Shown piece after piece: positions 27,410 to 36,703 of a DNA stretch of 64,000 nucleotides; within the stretch, counting starts at the first letter, position 1; each line of letters starts with the position of its first letter. A program made the translations under genes and the position numbers. The notes beneath the pieces are model-generated. The model worked only from the letters and a program-made list of their open reading frames with translations. It was not told the origin of the DNA and made no database searches. This DNA is from Streptococcus thalassemiae (GTDB lineage Bacteria; Bacillota; Bacilli; Lactobacillales; Streptococcaceae): assembly GCF_903645285.1 (NCBI RefSeq), contig NZ_CAHJXN010000002.1, positions 357,896 to 421,895 on the forward strand, in the 5' to 3' direction.

Positions 27410-28684
27410 CTACTTCCTATCTACATTTTTCTTTACTTTTTTTGCATACACTTGCAATTCTGTTAACGCTAGTGGATTTACCAAGTTTTCAAATCGAAGA
27501 CGAAGGGCATAGGTTTCCACCTTGTCAAATTCAAAACGAAGCTCTTCATCCTTGTCACTTGACACTTTTCGGATAGCTGATACAGGGCGCCAATTCTCCT
27601 CTTGTTTGAGTAGAGAATCCTTGTCCAAATGATTGGGAGTCCGAGGCAAGGCAGGCTCATTCCCTATGTAATAATCAATAAAGGTCGGCTCAACAGCCAC
27701 ATATTCTTGATTTTCAACATAATACAAGGTCAGGTTATCCACAAATCGCGGTTTCAAAATGCCTGCGTCTCCAAAAAGAATACCCACGCTGGCTTGATCT
27801 GACTTAGCAATCCAAGTATTGGCTGTCGATTTCTTCCGAGCAATGACCTTGTCATTGAGATATGAGGCTGGGTGATTCGGCTCTGAGTAGGAAGCAAAGA
27901 CCAGAGGCAGATTGGACCCTGTCCATTGATTGGAAATGACTTCCCCATCTACACTAGCATCTGTCACATGAATGGTGACTGTTGCTGGCAACTCACAGCC
28001 CGCTACTTGACCTGTAAGAACATATTCTCCTACCTGAGCATAGACTTGAGGTTCGAGTTCATCCCAAGTCACCTTGGCCGTATCTCGTCTGCCATCTGAC
28101 AAGACTAGCTTGACTCGTTCTGGTAAATGTGGGACTTCCTTGACAAGCGTCCAAACCCTTTCAGGCTCAATAGCGCAAATCCCTTGGACACAAACCTGAG
28201 CAGAAGCCTTTAAATCCAAACCCTCTAGCTGGCCAGATACCGTAAATTCATGAAAGCTTTCCAAAGCTTCTTTAGGAATTTTCTCCCAGACAAGCTTGAC
28301 TCGTTTTGCACCGCCTGGCTCATAGTCTACCAAGACCGAAGACGGAAGCTGTGGATAAGTCCCCTTATCTGTATACAAGCGAAGTGGTCGTACAGAAACT
28401 GCCTTTCCTAATGAGGTATTTTCTGCCACCTGCAAGTGAGTTTGATAGGTTTTCCCTTGATAAATAGCACTGATAACCAAGTCCCCTGCAGACAAGCAAT
28501 AAAGCACTCCCTGCTTGATAATGGCGTGGGCACTACCACTCGTCTCCCAAATCACTTCACTATTCCCCACCTTGTTCACAGGGTTATCCACAGTTTGTGG
28601 ATAAAGTCCAATAGCTGGGGAATCCCCTTCTTGTAATCCTGCCTGCTTGTCCACTCGAATCTCAAACAAGCGCTGATTTTTCAC
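27410..28684 (-). CDS. BgaA-like Ig-fold C-terminal region, separated from the GH2 gene by a frameshift or GTGA overlap
   Basis: 424 residues that are not an enzyme by themselves. They match in order the bacterial Ig-like modules of pneumococcal BgaA after its GH2 part: LYCLSAGDLVISAIYQGK, PSSVLVDYEPGGAKRVKLVW, VKLVLSDGRRDTAKVTWDEL, then ISNQWTGSNLPLVFAS...VGILFGDAGI...VETYALRLRFE, a discoidin-like domain. There is no LPXTG and no signal peptide. The only start is GTG 28684, whose G is the last base of the final CAG codon of the GH2 ORF (CAGTGA). Either the genes are translationally coupled through GTGA, or one deleted base split a single protein of about 1260 residues. The second reading is favoured because neither half looks complete. 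Confidence 0.8.
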   Translation of the reverse strand: MKNQRLFEIRVDKQAGLQEGDSPAIGLYPQTVDNPVNKVGNSEVIWETSGSAHAIIKQGVLYCLSAGDLVISAIYQGKTYQTHLQVAENTSLGKAVSVRPLRLYTDKGTYPQLPSSVLVDYEPGGAKRVKLVWEKIPKEALESFHEFTVSGQLEGLDLKASAQVCVQGICAIEPERVWTLVKEVPHLPERVKLVLSDGRRDTAKVTWDELEPQVYAQVGEYVLTGQVAGCELPATVTIHVTDASVDGEVISNQWTGSNLPLVFASYSEPNHPASYLNDKVIARKKSTANTWIAKSDQASVGILFGDAGILKPRFVDNLTLYYVENQEYVAVEPTFIDYYIGNEPALPRTPNHLDKDSLLKQEENWRPVSAIRKVSSDKDEELRFEFDKVETYALRLRFENLVNPLALTELQVYAKKVKKNVDRK

Positions 28685-31197
28685 TGGTTGGTAGCCAAAG
28701 CCTCTCCCACTAAGAGATCAAAACTTGCTGGCTCTAGCCCTCTGGCACTAGCCTTTACTCTCACTTGACATACCTGCTCCAAGCTCTGAACCAAAAGTAC
28801 ACCTCTGCCATGAAAGGCTTTCCTCTTAAACCGACCATTTTTCTGAGCCTTGTAACGTTCACGACTGGCCTGCCTGCCATTATCCACACCTACAATACGA
28901 GCAGGGCCTTCAATTTCAAAATGAAGCTGATTGGAAGCAGTCGGCACCCAATTTCCATCCTTGTCCAATACATCAAAATAGAGATAAAGGAGGTCTTGCC
29001 CATCTGGTTCCAGTTGTGTTTTCTCGGCATGTAACCCGATTTTGGCTGGCTTACCTGCAGTCACCACCCTATCTTCTGCCACAAGCTGACCTTGACGGTC
29101 ATAGGCCACAGCATGCAATTCTCCTAGTTGATAAGCCAAACGCCATTCAAGATAGAGCTGGGCATAACCTTGTCCCTCTTGGTATTTTCTGCCATCTGAA
29201 GTCCATTTTTCCTGAAAAGTCTTCCTACCTTGAGATTTTCCATTGAGAAATAGCTCTACTGAACTAGCATTTGAATACACTCTAACAGGGATATCCCCAT
29301 ACTTATCCACAACTTGTTGATAACTCTTGTGAATTTCCCAATTCCAGTGGGGCAGGATATGAACCATGGGATGCTGATTTACGTCCACCCACTGACTTTG
29401 ATAGAGATAATAGTCATTTTTAGGAATCCCTGCTGTATCCACGATCCCAAAATAGGAACTCTTTACAGGCGTGTCATTTTGATTGTGCCAAGGAGTCGGC
29501 TCACCGATATAATCCACTCCTGTCCAGATAAACTGACCCGCATAGTCTAGCCGATTTCTATCTACTGTCCAAGAAGCCGTCGCCGTCTTCCCCCAAGGAA
29601 CCCGATCATTGCCATAGTCTGACTGTTCAAAATTCCGCACACGGCGATTATCCCCAACCCATTCCTTATCTGGGCGAAAATAGCTGTCACGCGTCCGTGT
29701 AGCCGATGAGGTTTCAGACCCGTAAAGTCGCCACTTGGGATGTCTTTTGCGAATCCCGTCAATATTATCTTCTGAGTAATTCAAGCCCACCACATCCAGC
29801 AAATCGGCTATCTTTTCATGACCTCCAGACCCATCTCCAAAGCGGAACTGATCCATTCCCATAGTCACAAAACGGCTATCATCAATCTCCTTAACCCTTC
29901 CCAGCAAGCGTTTGATCGTCTTCAATGAATGAGCATCTCCATTTGCTTCGCTGATTTCATTTCCCAAGGACCACATAAAAATCGCTGGATTGTTCTTACC
30001 ACGTTCAATCATAGTGCGCAAATCATAATCTGACCAGAAATCGCCTGCTTTCGCTTCTGGATGAGTCGCTTCTTCATCAAAAAAGCGACCATAGTCATAT
30101 TCTTTCTTGCCTCCATACCAGGTATCAAAGGCTTCTTCTTGGATGAGTAAGCCCATTTTGGCAGCTAGATCCAGCAAAATGCTACTAGCTGGATTATGGG
30201 TGATTCGGATTGCATTGACACCCATTTCCTTCATCTGGCGCAATCGTCTCTCAGCAGCTGACCTGTTTTCCACAGCTCCCAGCGCTCCGTAGTCATGGTG
30301 CAAACACACCCCATGAATCTTCAACCAGCGGCCATTTAGAAAGAAGCCCTTATCCGCTTTCCAATCCATATAGCGGTAACCAAAAGTCTCCTCTTCTTCA
30401 TCAACCAAAATGCCATTTTTGTAAAGACGAGTCTTCAATTGGTAAAGGTGAGGATGATCAATATCCCAAAGCAAGGGTTGAAAAATTGATATGGCTTGTT
30501 GGAAAGAATATTTGTCCCCAGACTCAATCACTAGAGAGTCTGTCGCCTGCCAGTCTGAAACCTGTTGTCCATCATACCAGATACTCTGCTCCAAATATAC
30601 CGACACGGACTGAGGCCCATCATTTGAAACCTTGCTTTCAAGCTGGGTTTCCACCCATCCATCTCTTTGCTCCTTGAGCTTGGGACTTTCTATCTTAATC
30701 CCATATAAATCCAGATGAACTGCATCTGTCATCAACAATTTTACTTCTCGGTAAATACCGCTACCAGAGTACCACCGACTGCTAGGTTGCTGATTTTCCA
30801 CAAAAACCGCAAGCTGGTTGGCTGTCCCATCGTTTCTTAGATAAGGGGTGATATCATAAGAAAAGGGTGTATAGCCATTGGGATAATAGCCCAGCACTTG
30901 CCCGTTGATATAGACTTGGGCATTCATGTAAACCCCGTCAAAGAGCAAACGCACCGAAACAATACTGGCATCTTCTTCCAAGTAAAACTGTGTCCGATAC
31001 CAAGCCTGACCCCCGTTTAACTGACCACCCTCATTTTGCGCTGGCGAATACTGGTCAAAATCATTGTAAATACTCCAGTCATGTGGCACTTGAATAGCCT
31101 GCCAATTTCCCCTCTGAAAATCCGACGCCAAGGCCTCTTCCTTCCCCACCTCTTGGCTAAAAAACCAGTGATTTCGTAAAACTTCTTCTCTTCTCAT
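28681..31197 (-). CDS. GH2 beta-galactosidase (BgaA-like catalytic part, no secretion signal)
   Basis: 838 residues. The order is a GH2 N-terminal sugar-binding domain (WYRTQFYLEEDASIVSVRLLF), an Ig-like domain, the TIM barrel from about residue 295 (KIHGVCLHHDYGALG, NAIRITHNPAS), acid/base Glu in MWSLGNEISEANGD (about residue 410) and nucleophile Glu in RLYGSETSSATR (about residue 480), then a DUF4982-like domain and a domain ending VGVDNGRQASRERYKAQ. BgaA of pneumococcus has a YSIRK signal and LPXTG; this protein starts directly at MRREEVLRNHWFFSQ and is therefore probably intracellular, unlike BgaA. It heads an operon with the fucosidase and has a promoter with a cre site at 31233-31261. 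Confidence 0.9.
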   Translation of the reverse strand: MRREEVLRNHWFFSQEVGKEEALASDFQRGNWQAIQVPHDWSIYNDFDQYSPAQNEGGQLNGGQAWYRTQFYLEEDASIVSVRLLFDGVYMNAQVYINGQVLGYYPNGYTPFSYDITPYLRNDGTANQLAVFVENQQPSSRWYSGSGIYREVKLLMTDAVHLDLYGIKIESPKLKEQRDGWVETQLESKVSNDGPQSVSVYLEQSIWYDGQQVSDWQATDSLVIESGDKYSFQQAISIFQPLLWDIDHPHLYQLKTRLYKNGILVDEEEETFGYRYMDWKADKGFFLNGRWLKIHGVCLHHDYGALGAVENRSAAERRLRQMKEMGVNAIRITHNPASSILLDLAAKMGLLIQEEAFDTWYGGKKEYDYGRFFDEEATHPEAKAGDFWSDYDLRTMIERGKNNPAIFMWSLGNEISEANGDAHSLKTIKRLLGRVKEIDDSRFVTMGMDQFRFGDGSGGHEKIADLLDVVGLNYSEDNIDGIRKRHPKWRLYGSETSSATRTRDSYFRPDKEWVGDNRRVRNFEQSDYGNDRVPWGKTATASWTVDRNRLDYAGQFIWTGVDYIGEPTPWHNQNDTPVKSSYFGIVDTAGIPKNDYYLYQSQWVDVNQHPMVHILPHWNWEIHKSYQQVVDKYGDIPVRVYSNASSVELFLNGKSQGRKTFQEKWTSDGRKYQEGQGYAQLYLEWRLAYQLGELHAVAYDRQGQLVAEDRVVTAGKPAKIGLHAEKTQLEPDGQDLLYLYFDVLDKDGNWVPTASNQLHFEIEGPARIVGVDNGRQASRERYKAQKNGRFKRKAFHGRGVLLVQSLEQVCQVRVKASARGLEPASFDLLVGEALATNQ

Positions 31198-31232
31198 ACA
31201 AGCATTCCTCTTTAAACGAATCGATATACTTG

Positions 31233-31261
31233 ACTATAGCACAAAACAAAAGCGCTTTCAA
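31233..31261 (-). promoter_or_regulatory. Promoter with overlapping cre (CcpA) site for the beta-galactosidase operon
   Basis: Minus strand: -35 TTGAAA (31256-31261), 17-bp spacer, -10 TATAGT (31233-31238) with an extended TGC. TTGAAAGCGCTTTT (31248-31261) fits the core of a catabolite-responsive element and covers the -35 and part of the spacer, so repression by CcpA in the presence of glucose is expected. Confidence 0.7.
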
Positions 31262-31386
31262 GACTTCCTCCATCACTCCCTAAATACTCAGAAAAGATTC
31301 TATAATTTGTGGAAAAGTCTGAAAATCACTCCATGTTCAAGCAAACTATAATTTTCAAGAAATAAGGTCAAATCTGACAAGAGCGC

Positions 31387-31424
31387 AAAAAACACCCCTC
31401 TGAATGTTTATTCCAGAGAGATGT
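31387..31424 (-). terminator. Terminator of the M26 protease gene
   Basis: On the minus strand ACATCTCTCTG, 16-nt loop, CAGAGGGGTGT then TTTTTT: an 11-bp stem with two G-U pairs, 11 nt after the stop codon. Confidence 0.8.
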
Positions 31425-31434
31425 CCCTTTTGTC

Positions 31435-34400
31435 TTAACTATTGTAAATCGATTGTCTAAAGTCATCTGAATCTTTGAGATAAGCTTTATAAATCGCTTT
31501 TTTCAGTTTTTGAACGGGTGTTTCTATAAACTCAAACTTTTTAGCCGTGGTATTGCCTGCTTTTATCTGGGCTAGTTCAGCTAAAACAGCTTTCTGCATC
31601 AATTCACTTAACTTCTGACTTGTCAGACTTATTTGCTGACCTTCATATTGGATTGTCAAAGGTTTCAATTGATCAATCTTAGCTACTCTTTCCTTGAACT
31701 GTGCTTTTTTGAACTCAGCATAGCTCTTACCATTCAAAATATTATTGAAAATGTAAGTATCAGATAAAGGCTTGTTCTCAGCCTCTGCTGCTTGTTTGTA
31801 TTGATTTGAAACATAAGGAACAAATCCTTCATAATAGCCCAAAGCAGCCATCAATTCAAAGGCTTGTTTTCTAAAGGTGATATCCCCGCTCATACCAGAG
31901 TCATTTTGACTAACACCATAAATGGTATCAAACATATCCACTAAATAATATCCGTTAGCTTCAATAACACCTTTATCAGTAAATCCTTTTATAATGTAAC
32001 GATTCACTAAAATGTTATTGTCAATCAGACTATTGATATCCGATAGATCTCTCGCTTCATCTAGTGTAATTTCTGAGATTTTTTCACTATTGTGCGTAGC
32101 TTTAACCGCTGGATTTGTGTATGTTACTGTCGCTCTAGGTCCTATCGACGCAATTGGTGTTATTTTTTTGAAATATTTAGTTTTATCTTCTGCTGTAAGT
32201 TCCCTTGTTGCTTCCGCTTCTAAATAATCTAAACTATATAACACATCAAAACTTCCATGCATATAATTTCTTAAATCTGCATCTGTCTTGAATCTGTCTG
32301 GCGTTTTGTTGTAAAAGCCATTTTTCTTACTTTCATCGTAAACGAAGTTTAAGTTGAAATATGTATCTGTCTCTGGTGTATAAGAATTCTCGAAGATTCC
32401 TCTAGCATAAAACTCTGCCGCTGTACCATCTCGACGACCATGATTATTAAACAGTACTGTTCTGTCTAATAAATGCGTCATTTCGTGAGAGTAAGTCGCT
32501 GAACCTCTATCATCCAGAACTCTGTCTATGAAGTAACGGACACCTACTCCGTTCGCTTCTGCACCTACATTTTGCGATGGCGAGTACATTCCTAAAGGTG
32601 TCATGAAGTCTTTAACCCCTTTATCTGCTGTTGATCCTGATTCTTTAGACCATGTTGTCGCTATTCTAGCAGACGTATCCGTCGTATATTTTTTCATCGT
32701 ATCGACAATTACTCTATTTGTAATTAGTTTCGGACGATTTTCTTCTTTTGTTATTCTGTATAAAGTGTCAACATAATTAGCCTGTCTTGTCGCAGTTAAT
32801 TCTATCAATGCTTTAACTTTTTCTAATTCTTCTTTATACTTAACTGGATTCGTTTTCTCTAAAGAAGTATCCATATACGTTCCGATGTTTCCGTAGGTTA
32901 CCGTCGCTATGTTAGTTATAGCATACACGCTTGGTTCTTTAATATTTACCAAACCTAATAATGTAGCTACATTTTGTTGTCTTCTATTTTTTATTTGAAG
33001 TTCTTCTGCTCCATATTTCTCAGGAGGCGTAGTTAATTTTGTATATAAGTCTACTTTTTCATCAGGTTTTTCTTTCGAAGCTTTTTCAACTACGATAGCT
33101 TTAGTCGCTTTCTTCAACCACGTATCGCCATCCATATTAGTGAATGTAGTTCTATTGTAATCTAGGAACTCTAATAATGTTGGTTTATCTGTAATTTTAC
33201 CAAAGTATTTCTCAAATGTTTTTGGACTATTGGTTAATCTTAATTCATCATAACTCATAGACCCAAGGTGTGTTAACCAATCTAAAGAAGTAAGGTCTTT
33301 TTTGCCGAACGAGCTTGGATTATAAGCTAGAATATCACGGATATTAGTATCTCCAAAATCAATATTATAAAAACGATTGATATAGGATAACCCTAGTAAT
33401 ATTTTCTCTTTATTAGCTTCAATATCACCTTTTACTTTTTCTCTATTTTGTTGATTGTCACCTAAAATACTCAAGGTATGCGCCGCAACTTTTTTCAAAC
33501 TAGCTTCTAAATCGGTTTTAGTCGCATCGAGTGTTTCTTTAATCGATAATTTTTCAAGATATTCTTTTCGTAGAATTTCTCTTACTTCATCATCCCTTAT
33601 CTGCGGATTAGTTTTTTGTAATTCTTTTCGTTTTAAGAATAGATCTCGATTTATTTCTATATCTGATGGAGCTAACTGCGCCTTTAACTTCTCATTTGTC
33701 AACAAGTCTACATTTCTCATCTCCGCAGTAGCTTCTGTTACGTTTACTGCATTTTCTAACTCGCTATTTTCTGGCAACAGATGTGGTTTGTCTTCTTTAG
33801 TACCAACCAAGATTACTTTTTGGCGCATAGCTTTAGTTGTTTCAGTCTTCTCTACTGGATTTGATAACTCTCCTGTCTCCGGATTAACTTCATAAGTTTT
33901 AGTGACGGTTGTTTCCCCTTGTTCACCTGCATCCTCAACTACTTCTTTTCCTTTCGGAAGTTCAAGGTTATCTTTTCTCAACTCAGTGATTTCTATAGGT
34001 GACACTATCTTTTCTACATTTCCAACTTTTACTATTTTGTCTTTAACTGGAATATTTTCAGTTGTAGTTTCTTCTGAGATAGCCCCTGTTTCAGGATTTA
34101 CTGTGTATTTTGTAGTTGATACTGTACGACCGTTTTCCCCTGGTGTTTCTTCTATTTTCTGATTGTAATCTAACGCTGGATTTGCTTCATAAACTGTCTT
34201 AAAAGGAATTTCTTGTGATTGAACTGTTGGTTTTGTTCCTACTGCCGTTATTTTCGCTTGCATTGGCTTAGCGACTTTTTTCGTTACATCTGGCTTAGTT
34301 AAGTCTCCTGTTTGTTCATTTACTTTGTAAACTTTTATTGTTGTCGTTTCTTCGTCCTGACCCTGATTTCTGACTTCTTTGACACCTTTATCAAGTGACT

Positions 34401-36348
34401 CATCCGCAACAAACTGTTCACCTCTTTTGACTGTTGATCTTGTTTCTTCTACATTCCCAACCTTAACAACTCTATCTACTGGATGTTTTTCTATCTTTGT
34501 TGAAGTGTTTTCTACTATTTTCCCAGTACTTTCATCAAAACTGTAAGAAGTAGTTGTCACTTCCTTACCATTTTCGCCTACTACTTCTACTCGTTGCTCT
34601 TTGTAATTTAAGGCTGGTGAAGCTTTATATGTTGTTTTATATGCCAATACTTTTTCTTTAGTTACTGGACTTGGGACAGTTGGTTGCTCTTGGGGAGCTA
34701 AGGGTTCAGGCTGAACAGCTGGTTCTGGTTCGTTTCCTTGACTTGGGTTGACCTCTGGAGATGGAGCCGTTTGTTCTGGTTGTTTTTGGGTTTCTTGTGG
34801 GGCAGACTCACCAACATCTTTGACCCCCTCAACTGGATTCTCCAGCTGGTTCTCCTCACCCTTTTGTTCCGCAGGAGATTGATCTTCTTCGCGTCCTGAT
34901 TCCACGGTTGGTGCTGCTGGATCAGAATCTTTTCTCTCAGCAGTTTCTTTAGATGGTGGCTGGGACTCAGTACCTTGTGGGGCATGAGTTTGATTTTCCT
35001 CGCCCCCTGATTCCATGGCTGGGGTTGCTGGATCTGGTTGCTTCGGCTCGGCTTCAGGTTTGTCAGGTGTTTGTTTCTCGCTCGGTCTTGCTTCGGCTCC
35101 TGGTCTTGGTTGTCCTATTCCATCAGCTGGTTTTGTCTCTGTCTCATTCTCTACTATTGGAGTTTTTTCAGGTTGAACTGGTCTAACTTCCTCTGGCTCT
35201 GGAGTTACAGGTTGTGTTGGTTTTGGTGCAACTTCTTCCTTAGTCCCAACTGCAATCACCTTGTTCACTGGTTCTTTTGTGATTATATTTTCTATAACTT
35301 TGCTAGATTTTTCCCCGTTAACGATAGTGACTTCTGTATAGATGGTGCGTTCACCAACAACACCTTCTTGAACAACTTTAGTTTGCCCTTTAGCTAAGGT
35401 TGCATCTTCTTGTTCTATCGTTTGGAAAGCAACCTCCTCTGTAGTGACTAGCAATTCTGGTTTCTCTACTGTGACATTTAACACACCTTCCTCAGGACTT
35501 GTTTTATAATCACTATTATTTTCTGCTTTCGGTTGTTCTACTTGGGGATTTCCTGCAACTTCTTCCTTAGTCCCTATGGGCACAATTTCATCAGGAGCTT
35601 GTTTGCTTACAGAAGCTTCAACAATTTTCTCAACTGCGTAGGATGGTTGAGGAGATTGCACAAGGTCTTCAGTCGAGCTAAAATGAGATGCAGTCTGTGG
35701 TACAATCTTCTTAGATTGAGGTTCTGAACTGTCCTCCTTTTGAGATAATGCTGGAGACTCTACCTTATCAACAGTAAGTTCTTTGCTACCATTATCTCTT
35801 ACCAAATAATATCCCGTAAATTCATATCCTTGAACTCTTTCAGGACTTGGTAAAAACTGACCTTCTACCCTTTTAACAAGGGCTGGTTGCAATTCTACCA
35901 GATTTTCGATAGCAGAGATGGATACTCCCCAACCACCAACAGCAAAGACGGTCACAAGGAAGTAAGTCGCTCCCTTTTTTCTCTTGATTAAAGTGAAGGA
36001 AAGCAATAATAATCCTGCTCCCAAGATAAACATCCCATCATTAGAAAATAGACCTGTTTCTGGTAATCTTGTAGCCAATTTTCTATAGATAAAGTAGTAT
36101 TCTTTTCCCTCTTTTACCTCAATCTTATTTTCCTCAAACCATTGCAACTCAGATTTCAGCTTTTCAGATAAATCCTGCTCATCCAAATAATGACTTGAAA
36201 TTAGTGTTGAACTCGTTTCTGTAGCCTGTACAGGTTGAGCACCCATACCAGCAAAAAATAAACTCATTCCTAGCAGGACCGAACAAGCTCCTATTGCATA
36301 TTTCCTCAAAGAAAAACGCTGCTTTCTCTCAAATTGAAATTCTTTCAT
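31435..36348 (-). CDS. M26-family zinc metalloprotease (IgA1 protease / ZmpB-ZmpC type)
   Basis: About 1637 residues from ATG 36348 (MKEFQFERKQRFSLRKYAIG), which has GGGAG 6 nt upstream; numbers below count five extra open codons upstream. A YSIRK-like signal is followed by an N-terminal LPETG (about 100-104), a hydrophobic segment and RKKG, the unusual N-terminal sorting arrangement of streptococcal M26 proteases. Residues about 290-370 are a G5 domain, 395-565 a Pro/Glu-rich linker, and about 570-850 four further G5-like modules ending in VGN or VGTK. The catalytic site is HEMTH at 1293-1297 with a third-ligand Glu 20 residues later (AAEFYARG). The beta-helical M26 N-terminal domain of the longer family members is not evident, so this is a compact variant. 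Substrate unknown; IgA1 or mucin-like proteins are possible. Confidence 0.9.
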   Translation of the reverse strand: MKEFQFERKQRFSLRKYAIGACSVLLGMSLFFAGMGAQPVQATETSSTLISSHYLDEQDLSEKLKSELQWFEENKIEVKEGKEYYFIYRKLATRLPETGLFSNDGMFILGAGLLLLSFTLIKRKKGATYFLVTVFAVGGWGVSISAIENLVELQPALVKRVEGQFLPSPERVQGYEFTGYYLVRDNGSKELTVDKVESPALSQKEDSSEPQSKKIVPQTASHFSSTEDLVQSPQPSYAVEKIVEASVSKQAPDEIVPIGTKEEVAGNPQVEQPKAENNSDYKTSPEEGVLNVTVEKPELLVTTEEVAFQTIEQEDATLAKGQTKVVQEGVVGERTIYTEVTIVNGEKSSKVIENIITKEPVNKVIAVGTKEEVAPKPTQPVTPEPEEVRPVQPEKTPIVENETETKPADGIGQPRPGAEARPSEKQTPDKPEAEPKQPDPATPAMESGGEENQTHAPQGTESQPPSKETAERKDSDPAAPTVESGREEDQSPAEQKGEENQLENPVEGVKDVGESAPQETQKQPEQTAPSPEVNPSQGNEPEPAVQPEPLAPQEQPTVPSPVTKEKVLAYKTTYKASPALNYKEQRVEVVGENGKEVTTTSYSFDESTGKIVENTSTKIEKHPVDRVVKVGNVEETRSTVKRGEQFVADESLDKGVKEVRNQGQDEETTTIKVYKVNEQTGDLTKPDVTKKVAKPMQAKITAVGTKPTVQSQEIPFKTVYEANPALDYNQKIEETPGENGRTVSTTKYTVNPETGAISEETTTENIPVKDKIVKVGNVEKIVSPIEITELRKDNLELPKGKEVVEDAGEQGETTVTKTYEVNPETGELSNPVEKTETTKAMRQKVILVGTKEDKPHLLPENSELENAVNVTEATAEMRNVDLLTNEKLKAQLAPSDIEINRDLFLKRKELQKTNPQIRDDEVREILRKEYLEKLSIKETLDATKTDLEASLKKVAAHTLSILGDNQQNREKVKGDIEANKEKILLGLSYINRFYNIDFGDTNIRDILAYNPSSFGKKDLTSLDWLTHLGSMSYDELRLTNSPKTFEKYFGKITDKPTLLEFLDYNRTTFTNMDGDTWLKKATKAIVVEKASKEKPDEKVDLYTKLTTPPEKYGAEELQIKNRRQQNVATLLGLVNIKEPSVYAITNIATVTYGNIGTYMDTSLEKTNPVKYKEELEKVKALIELTATRQANYVDTLYRITKEENRPKLITNRVIVDTMKKYTTDTSARIATTWSKESGSTADKGVKDFMTPLGMYSPSQNVGAEANGVGVRYFIDRVLDDRGSATYSHEMTHLLDRTVLFNNHGRRDGTAAEFYARGIFENSYTPETDTYFNLNFVYDESKKNGFYNKTPDRFKTDADLRNYMHGSFDVLYSLDYLEAEATRELTAEDKTKYFKKITPIASIGPRATVTYTNPAVKATHNSEKISEITLDEARDLSDINSLIDNNILVNRYIIKGFTDKGVIEANGYYLVDMFDTIYGVSQNDSGMSGDITFRKQAFELMAALGYYEGFVPYVSNQYKQAAEAENKPLSDTYIFNNILNGKSYAEFKKAQFKERVAKIDQLKPLTIQYEGQQISLTSQKLSELMQKAVLAELAQIKAGNTTAKKFEFIETPVQKLKKAIYKAYLKDSDDFRQSIYNS

Positions 36349-36382
36349 CCCATCTCCCATCATTCATTATTACTGTATATTT

Positions 36383-36411
36383 AGTATATCAGAAATAGTC
36401 TGTATTCACAA
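36383..36411 (-). promoter_or_regulatory. Promoter of the M26 protease gene
   Basis: TTGTGA (36406-36411), 17-bp spacer, TATACT (36383-36388) with an extended TG on the minus strand; start codon about 35 nt downstream. Confidence 0.7.
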
Positions 36412-36545
36412 ATCTTTCTAGTTATTCCCTTATCATTCCAAGTTAAGGGAGACAACATACAATAATGTTTAGTTAAATGTATATCAATGTTCTTTGCTTT
36501 TCTTAACAAATGCAATACAAAAAGAGCCTGTTGCCAAGCTCTTTG

Positions 36546-36697
36546 TACTCAATGAAAATCAAAAAGCAAACTAGGAAGCTAGCCGCAGGTTGCTCAAAAC
36601 ACCGTTTTGAGGTAGTAGATAAGACTGACGAAGTCAGTTACATATATCTACGGCAAGGCGACGCTGACGTGGTTTGAAGAGATTTTCGAAGAGTATT
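36546..36697. repeat. BOX element (longer form)
   Basis: Runs from TACTCAATGAAAATC to GATTTTCGAAGAGTATTA and includes the diagnostic boxA sequence CTACGGCAAGGCGACGCTGA. It has internal inverted repeats and lies directly after the SPFH gene stop, where it may act as the 3' end of that transcript. Confidence 0.95.
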
Positions 36698-36703
36698 AGT
36701 CTA

